DNA of 64,000 nt, from NCBI RefSeq assembly GCF_001949145.1, contig NW_019091512.1:221923-285922 (forward strand), read 5' to 3'. This document shows, one piece after another, positions 62,001-64,000 of the stretch. Every line of letters starts with the position of its first letter. The first letter of the stretch is position 1. The translations under genes were made by a program, and so were the position numbers. The stretch comes from Acanthaster planci (lineage: Eukaryota > Echinodermata > Asteroidea > Valvatida > Acanthasteridae). The notes beneath the pieces are model-generated. The model was not told the origin of the DNA. It saw only the letters and a program-made list of their open reading frames with translations, and did not search any database.

Positions 62001-63524
62001 GACCTCAAAATAGTCAACCTGTACCCGCACAATCGGTACATCAGCCTCCTTCTGAGCAACCTCACCGAGTCGTATGCCTGGACGAAGATGACGATAGTCT
62101 ACCAGGACGAAGAAGGTATACAGACTAACCGGGAAGACTGCTGGTAACTGAACCCTCCCGTTCGTAGGTTCCTTCGAACTGGACGCGCGCGCGCGTTTTG
62201 GCAAATCACTAGCCACTGCTGTTTATAGCAGCACGTATAGCGTACGTATAGCGCGTACTGCCTATTCACGAGCTTAATAGTGCCGCCCCTTAATGGTTTC
62301 CAATTCAGTTCACCGAATGAAGGTGCCTTTCTATATGCGCGTCAACACTTGCGCCTAGCTTTGCATCTCCGTCAAAATCGCTCCGGAGGCGATTTTTACG
62401 GCCGAACGCGACGCACACGTACGTTATGTTAATGGAGTTAATTTAAATTAATGTGAATTTTTGTGTCCGTGAAAGTGAAACGCATGAACGCATCGTGTAC
62501 GCAACGTACCCAAAAAACGTACATTATGGAAAGGCGCCTTTAGTCGACAGTATATTCATTCACTGATGTCAACTATATACCGGCACAAGTGCTGGTACAG
62601 CGGGAACTGCGCGTGAAGACAGCACATGAAAGCCCAATTATAAAGCACTCCTTCTGTTGACTTTCAGTATACCTGATTGGCTGGGTGATATATTCCCTTC
62701 TTATGAGATTATGAAGTTACCGAGCCTCACACAAATCCGCTAGAAAAAATTCCACCTTTCCTGCCTTAGTTATAGACCCTGTACAATGTAATTTTGTGTG
62801 TTGTCGTTGACAGCGCTCATAAGACTGCATCACGTACTAGAGCGTTCGCGGGGCGAGCTCACGCTACGAAAGATGACGGCCCAAAACCTAAACATGCTTC
62901 TGAAGGAGATCAAGAAGTCAGGGATCTACCACATCATTATTGACTGCAAACAAGAAGTGCTCATGACAATATTAGAACTGGTACGTATACACACACGTGG
63001 GCCGTGCCTCTGAGTCACTTGGTAATACCATCGACTGACTCAATTCGTATGTGTATGTGTGCACTGGAGTAAATTGCCTTTTCTTGCTGTTTTTATGCAG
63101 TTGCTGGAACTTCAAATGCTGCGAAGTCACTATCACTATATATTCACTTCAATGGTAAGATCCGGAAGGGACTGTATTCAAGTAAAAATAATGTACTTGG
63201 ATGGAAGACATAATAACTGATTTAAGTTTATTTAATTCTATTCATTAGAATATGCGTGCTACTGGAAGTCTTTCTTTGTGAGTTTTATAGTATGTTACCC
63301 GACAGTGCACTGCGTTGCATTGGGAGGGCACACACTGTAGGTTTATAAGGTGTATTTTATCACGACAGGACATGTGCTTGATCGAGATGACGCGCTACAG
63401 CGGCGACTCGGTCAACATTTCTTCCATCCACTTGATGGACATGACGAGCACTGACGTCAAGTCCAAGAAGGTGAAATGGGAATTCTACCAGAAGCTGGAA
63501 GGCAGCAACGAAACGGCCTTCACG
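31891..63524 (+). CDS. GRIK: Kainate-type ionotropic glutamate receptor (GRIK1-3-like), 5' part, six exons
   Basis: Joined exons 31891-32008, 50902-51054, 61846-62115, 62814-62980, 63101-63154 and 63369-63524 give 918 nt, or 306 codons with no stop. Kainate receptors are glutamate-gated cation channels of the plasma membrane. This part covers the signal peptide and about two thirds of the amino-terminal domain, a periplasmic-binding-protein-like clamshell that controls tetramer assembly. Landmarks in family order are GGLF (40-43), FNFAVHRIN (53-61), the conserved first Cys (92), AAVFGPS (102-108), VPHITARW (125-132), NLYP (148-151), MTIVYQDEE (172-180), LIRL (182-185), LLKEIK (209-214), HIIIDC (220-225) and HYHYIFTSM (246-254). 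YHYIFT followed by D and then TRYSGDSVNIS fits GRIK1-3 better than GRIK4/5. N-glycosylation sequons lie at N68, N162, N270 and N301. The ligand-binding domain and channel are outside the window. The protein is divergent from vertebrate GRIKs, so paralogue assignment is open. Confidence 0.88.
34872..35096. mobile_element. Palindromic MITE with AAACACTTT-TGTACCCA arms (intron 1)
   Basis: The left arm carries TAAACACTTT, TTGTACCCA and TTTTTAAC in order. The right arm carries the inverted forms GTTAAAAA, TGGGTACAA and AAAGTGTTTA. The inner part also folds back (GGAATGTGTTTAAATG at about 34951 against CATTTAAACATATTCC at about 35008). The whole 225 bp is therefore an imperfect palindrome. Confidence 0.75.
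38876..39427 (+). mobile_element. Fam-B element, copy 6, in intron 1
   Basis: The left end is TTAAAGGAAACACTTGCAAT and the right end CTCTTAA, both with TTAA. It contains CCAAGCTTTTCCAGACAAG, then GAGGGCACTGTTAGTG, and then CCAAAAGGCCACAACA near the right side. Length 552 bp. Confidence 0.7.
41321..41503. mobile_element. MITE with AGGCCGG ends (intron 1)
   Basis: The left end AGGCCGGTTTATACTT matches the inverted right end AGGCCGGCTCAACTT at most positions. Subterminal TGACGTCACCAA (left) and GACGTCACCAATTT (right) are direct copies. About 183 bp with no coding capacity. Confidence 0.5.
42409..42442. repeat. Inverted repeat CCTGATGA / TCATCAGG in a GC-rich island
   Basis: Perfect 8-bp arms (42409-42416 and 42435-42442) around an 18-nt GC-rich spacer, within the GC-rich segment 42180-42560 of intron 1. 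Function unknown. Confidence 0.55.
43870..43955 (+). ncRNA. MicroRNA-precursor-like hairpin (candidate) in intron 1
   Basis: The left arm 43870-43896 (ATATCGACGAGAATAT at its centre) pairs with the right arm 43929-43955 (ATATTCTCGTCGAT) over 27 continuous pairs around a 32-nt loop. The only two departures from Watson-Crick pairing are G-U wobbles on the plus strand; on the minus strand they would be A-C mismatches. Size and shape fit a pre-miRNA in the sense of the host gene, but the near-perfect stem also fits a young fold-back element. I recognise no known miRNA seed. Confidence 0.4.
45360..45600. promoter_or_regulatory. CpG-rich island in intron 1
   Basis: Rich in G+C and CpG compared with the AT-rich surroundings (for example gtctcgcgcgttcccggcgc and gttcgcgccggcgggccg). 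It contains the homeodomain-type motif TTTAATTA at about 45479. An internal promoter or enhancer is possible. No open frame across it looks like a known protein. Confidence 0.3.
50902..51054 (+). CDS. GRIK: GRIK-like exon 2: start of the amino-terminal domain
   Basis: This exon encodes residues 40-90 (153 nt, phase 1 in and phase 1 out). A pyrimidine-rich tract ending tcttttcag precedes it, and the donor is AGAG followed by gtagga. The translation starts GGLFVKGSKSEQAFNFAVHR and continues through INR, matching the first strand and first helix of the GRIK amino-terminal domain (family pattern GG-IF ... E-AF-FAV--IN). N68-D-T is a glycosylation sequon placed like the one in the vertebrate L-P-N-T-T segment. 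NSFDAYKR (83-90) corresponds to DSFEASKK just before the conserved Cys. The loop between GLF and the helix is shorter than in vertebrate GRIK2 (KGSKS). Confidence 0.9.
56761..56819 (+). repeat. 30-bp tandem repeat, two copies
   Basis: ACAATTTGTTTTCAGCGAG occurs at 56771-56789 and 56801-56819, each preceded by TTTGGA. The period is 30 bp. Confidence 0.85.
58356..58533. mobile_element. Fold-back element with 41-nt inverted arms (intron 2)
   Basis: The left arm 58356-58396 begins AACACTGTTGCTATACCTC and includes GATTCGGGGCAA. The right arm 58493-58533 is its inverted copy, with two differences in 41 positions. The 96-bp middle is unrelated. No target duplication is evident. It is structurally a MITE or fold-back element, and the high arm identity suggests it is young. 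Confidence 0.7.
58691..58786. repeat. Nested inverted repeats (outer 13 bp, inner 9 bp)
   Basis: Outer arms TATAACGGGTTTG (58691-58703) and CAAACCCGTTATA (58774-58786) are perfect. Between them is a second perfect hairpin, CAAGCACTG, loop TATGCT, CAGTGCTTG (58725-58748). The whole sits between two exact copies of AATAAATTTGACACA (58641-58655 and 58790-58804). It may be a small mobile element or a structured RNA. Confidence 0.65.
61846..62115 (+). CDS. GRIK: GRIK-like exon 3: amino-terminal domain, upper lobe core
   Basis: This 270-nt exon encodes residues 91-180 plus one base of codon 181. The acceptor is cccctttgttag at 61834-61845. The alternative cag ending at 61852 is rejected because it breaks the frame and loses Cys92. 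The last base of exon 2 plus TT makes Val91. VCSLLSQEGGIAAVFGPS matches the family pattern AC--L--GVAAIFGPS. Cys92 is the expected partner for a disulfide with a Cys encoded beyond the window. RLQVPHITARWEHK matches the vertebrate ALGVPHIQTRWKH. After it comes a divergent stretch (ERPSSQTDLKIV), then NLYPHNRYISLLLSNL, with a sequon at N162. The exon ends in MTIVYQDEE, like TVTVVYDDS. The donor is GAAG followed by gtatac. Confidence 0.92.
62116..62813 (+). other. GRIK: Intron 3 of the GRIK-like gene (698 bp, contains a MITE)
   Basis: The intron starts gtatac and ends gacag. The only structure seen is the MITE at 62320-62540 and a short imperfect repeat of gtatagc around 62230-62260. Confidence 0.85.
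62320..62540. mobile_element. MITE with AAGGYRCCTTT ends (intron 3)
   Basis: The left end AAGGTGCCTTTCTATATG pairs in inverted sense with the right end CATTATGGAAAGGCGCCTT. About 221 bp, GC-rich left half (cgctccggaggcg), no coding capacity. It makes up a third of this short intron without disturbing its splice sites. Confidence 0.6.
62814..62980 (+). CDS. GRIK: GRIK-like exon 4: amino-terminal domain, inter-lobe segment
   Basis: This 167-nt exon encodes residues 181-236, entering in phase 1 and leaving in phase 0. The acceptor is ttgtcgttgacag and the donor ACTG followed by gtacgt. ALIRLHHVLERS corresponds to GLIRLQELIKAP of vertebrate GRIKs. MTAQNLNMLLKEIKKSG corresponds to the LPADTKDAKPLLKEMKRG region, and YHIIIDCKQEVLMTILEL corresponds to FHVIFDCSHEMAAGILK. 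The conserved IDC is present (Cys225). The match is strong at both ends and weak in the middle, as usual for this domain. Confidence 0.93.
62981..63100 (+). other. GRIK: Intron 4 of the GRIK-like gene (120 bp)
   Basis: A short intron with donor gtacgt, a pyrimidine-rich 3' end and acceptor atgcag. It separates exon 4 from the 54-nt exon 5. Confidence 0.9.
63101..63154 (+). CDS. GRIK: GRIK-like exon 5: 54-nt micro-exon (HYHYIFTSM)
   Basis: This 54-nt exon encodes residues 237-254, LLELQMLRSHYHYIFTSM, phase 0 on both sides. It is bounded by a strong acceptor (ttgctgtttttatgcag) and a strong donor (AATG followed by gtaaga). It is too short to stand out as an open frame and was found by matching the family pattern Q-ALAMGMMTEYYHYIFTTL. 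From memory, vertebrate GRIK genes also carry a 54-nt exon at this place, so size, phase and content all agree. The YHYIFT block is diagnostic for GRIK1-3-type receptors. Confidence 0.92.
63155..63368 (+). other. GRIK: Intron 5 of the GRIK-like gene (214 bp)
   Basis: Donor gtaaga, acceptor cgacag. Nothing else is visible in it. Confidence 0.88.
63369..63524 (+). CDS. GRIK: GRIK-like exon 6: amino-terminal domain, second lobe
   Basis: This 156-nt exon encodes residues 255-306, phase 0 on both sides. The acceptor is tttatcacgacag and the donor is CACG followed by gtacgg. DMCLIEMTRYSGDSVNISSI corresponds to the [20 protein letters not shown] region, including the family sequon (N270-I-S). The helix VKWEFYQKL stands where IEKWSMERL lies. 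A second sequon is N301-E-T. The exon ends in AFT, matching the FMT that precedes the phase-0 junction in vertebrate GRIK genes. Reading on past the donor gives residues with no family similarity, which supports this end. It is a few residues shorter than the vertebrate exon, mostly before AFT. Confidence 0.9.
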
Positions 63525-64000
63525 GTACGGGCTATCCTTCCAAACCTACCCAGGCCTGTTATGGTGTGTTTATACCGGCCCAGAAGCATTCATACAAGAC
63601 GAATAGTGCAAGAATGAGGCATACGATAAACCGTTCTTGGCGAATCTAGGGATTATCTCCTCGTAGCGCAAAACAGACAGTGACGCCCGAAAAGGGCATT
63701 GAGAGAGATGCCCCAACTGGTAGAAATAAATCCTCATGGAAGCAGCAAAAAAAACTGACTTAACCACAGTTGATTGATGAAGATGAATATCTTTTCAAAA
63801 TGGGAATGATTTTTAAAAATTAAAAGCCTCTGGTACCCTTCACCGTAAAAACAAAGTGTTGCTGTTTCAACACCTTTTAAACGCCTTCCCGCTAGCATTT
63901 TATGACCGTTCTGTGGTGTTCGTAATCCAAAGCTAAACACACTATGGTGTTTATTTTTTAAGCAAAATCGTGTTGATGTGTTAATAAATTTAGACAAAAT
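63525..64000 (+). other. GRIK: Start of intron 6 of the GRIK-like gene, cut by the window end
   Basis: This follows the donor gtacgg of exon 6. No coding sequence is seen to the end of the window. The next exon, expected to start like TDAALMYDAV in other GRIKs, lies to the right. Confidence 0.75.

Noticed and set aside
63525-63617. Read-through extension of exon 6
   Set aside because: The frame stays open to 63617 but the residues (VRAILPNLPRP and on) do not match the family, and a donor precedes them at the expected junction.

Overview
This is animal nuclear DNA from a large, intron-rich, repeat-rich genome. The one gene I can support is the 5' part of a plus-strand ionotropic glutamate receptor of the kainate type (GRIK1-3-like). 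Its first six coding exons lie at 31891-32008, 50902-51054, 61846-62115, 62814-62980, 63101-63154 and 63369-63524. They join in phase (1, 1, 1, 0, 0, with the last donor also phase 0) into 306 residues. These are a signal peptide and about the first two thirds of the extracellular amino-terminal domain. The rest of that domain, the glutamate-binding domain, the pore and the C-tail lie to the right of the window. The organism cannot be named from the sequence. A marine invertebrate deuterostome, most likely an echinoderm, is my inference from the divergent GRIK protein, the many short palindromic transposons, tRNA-derived SINEs and an excess of the 8-mer TAGGCCTA.

Layout. Bases 1-31890 are 5' flank. 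No gene is recognisable there, but it holds many mobile elements: three copies of a ~176-bp full palindrome (Pal-A; one is split by a second transposon), at least four copies of a ~500-600-bp element with TTAA-type ends (Fam-B), two SINEs, two other fold-back elements, a direct duplication, and a 62-nt segment that can fold into a three-way junction. Bases 32009-50901 are intron 1 (about 18.9 kb), with two more Fam-B copies (one just 5' of the gene), a fold-back element, a microRNA-like hairpin with 27 continuous pairs on the plus strand, a MITE and several GC/CpG-rich islands. Bases 51055-61845 are intron 2 (about 10.8 kb), with two adjacent inverted-repeat structures near 58.4-58.8 kb. The 3' 2.2 kb carries exons 3-6 with short introns (698, 120 and 214 bp), one of which contains a MITE.

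Function. Exon 1 sends the receptor into the secretory pathway. Exons 2-6 encode the clamshell domain that in this family drives subunit assembly. The long introns 1 and 2 are the likely sites of regulatory DNA, but no specific enhancer can be proven from sequence alone. I found no convincing second protein-coding gene, true tRNA gene, rRNA or CRISPR array.
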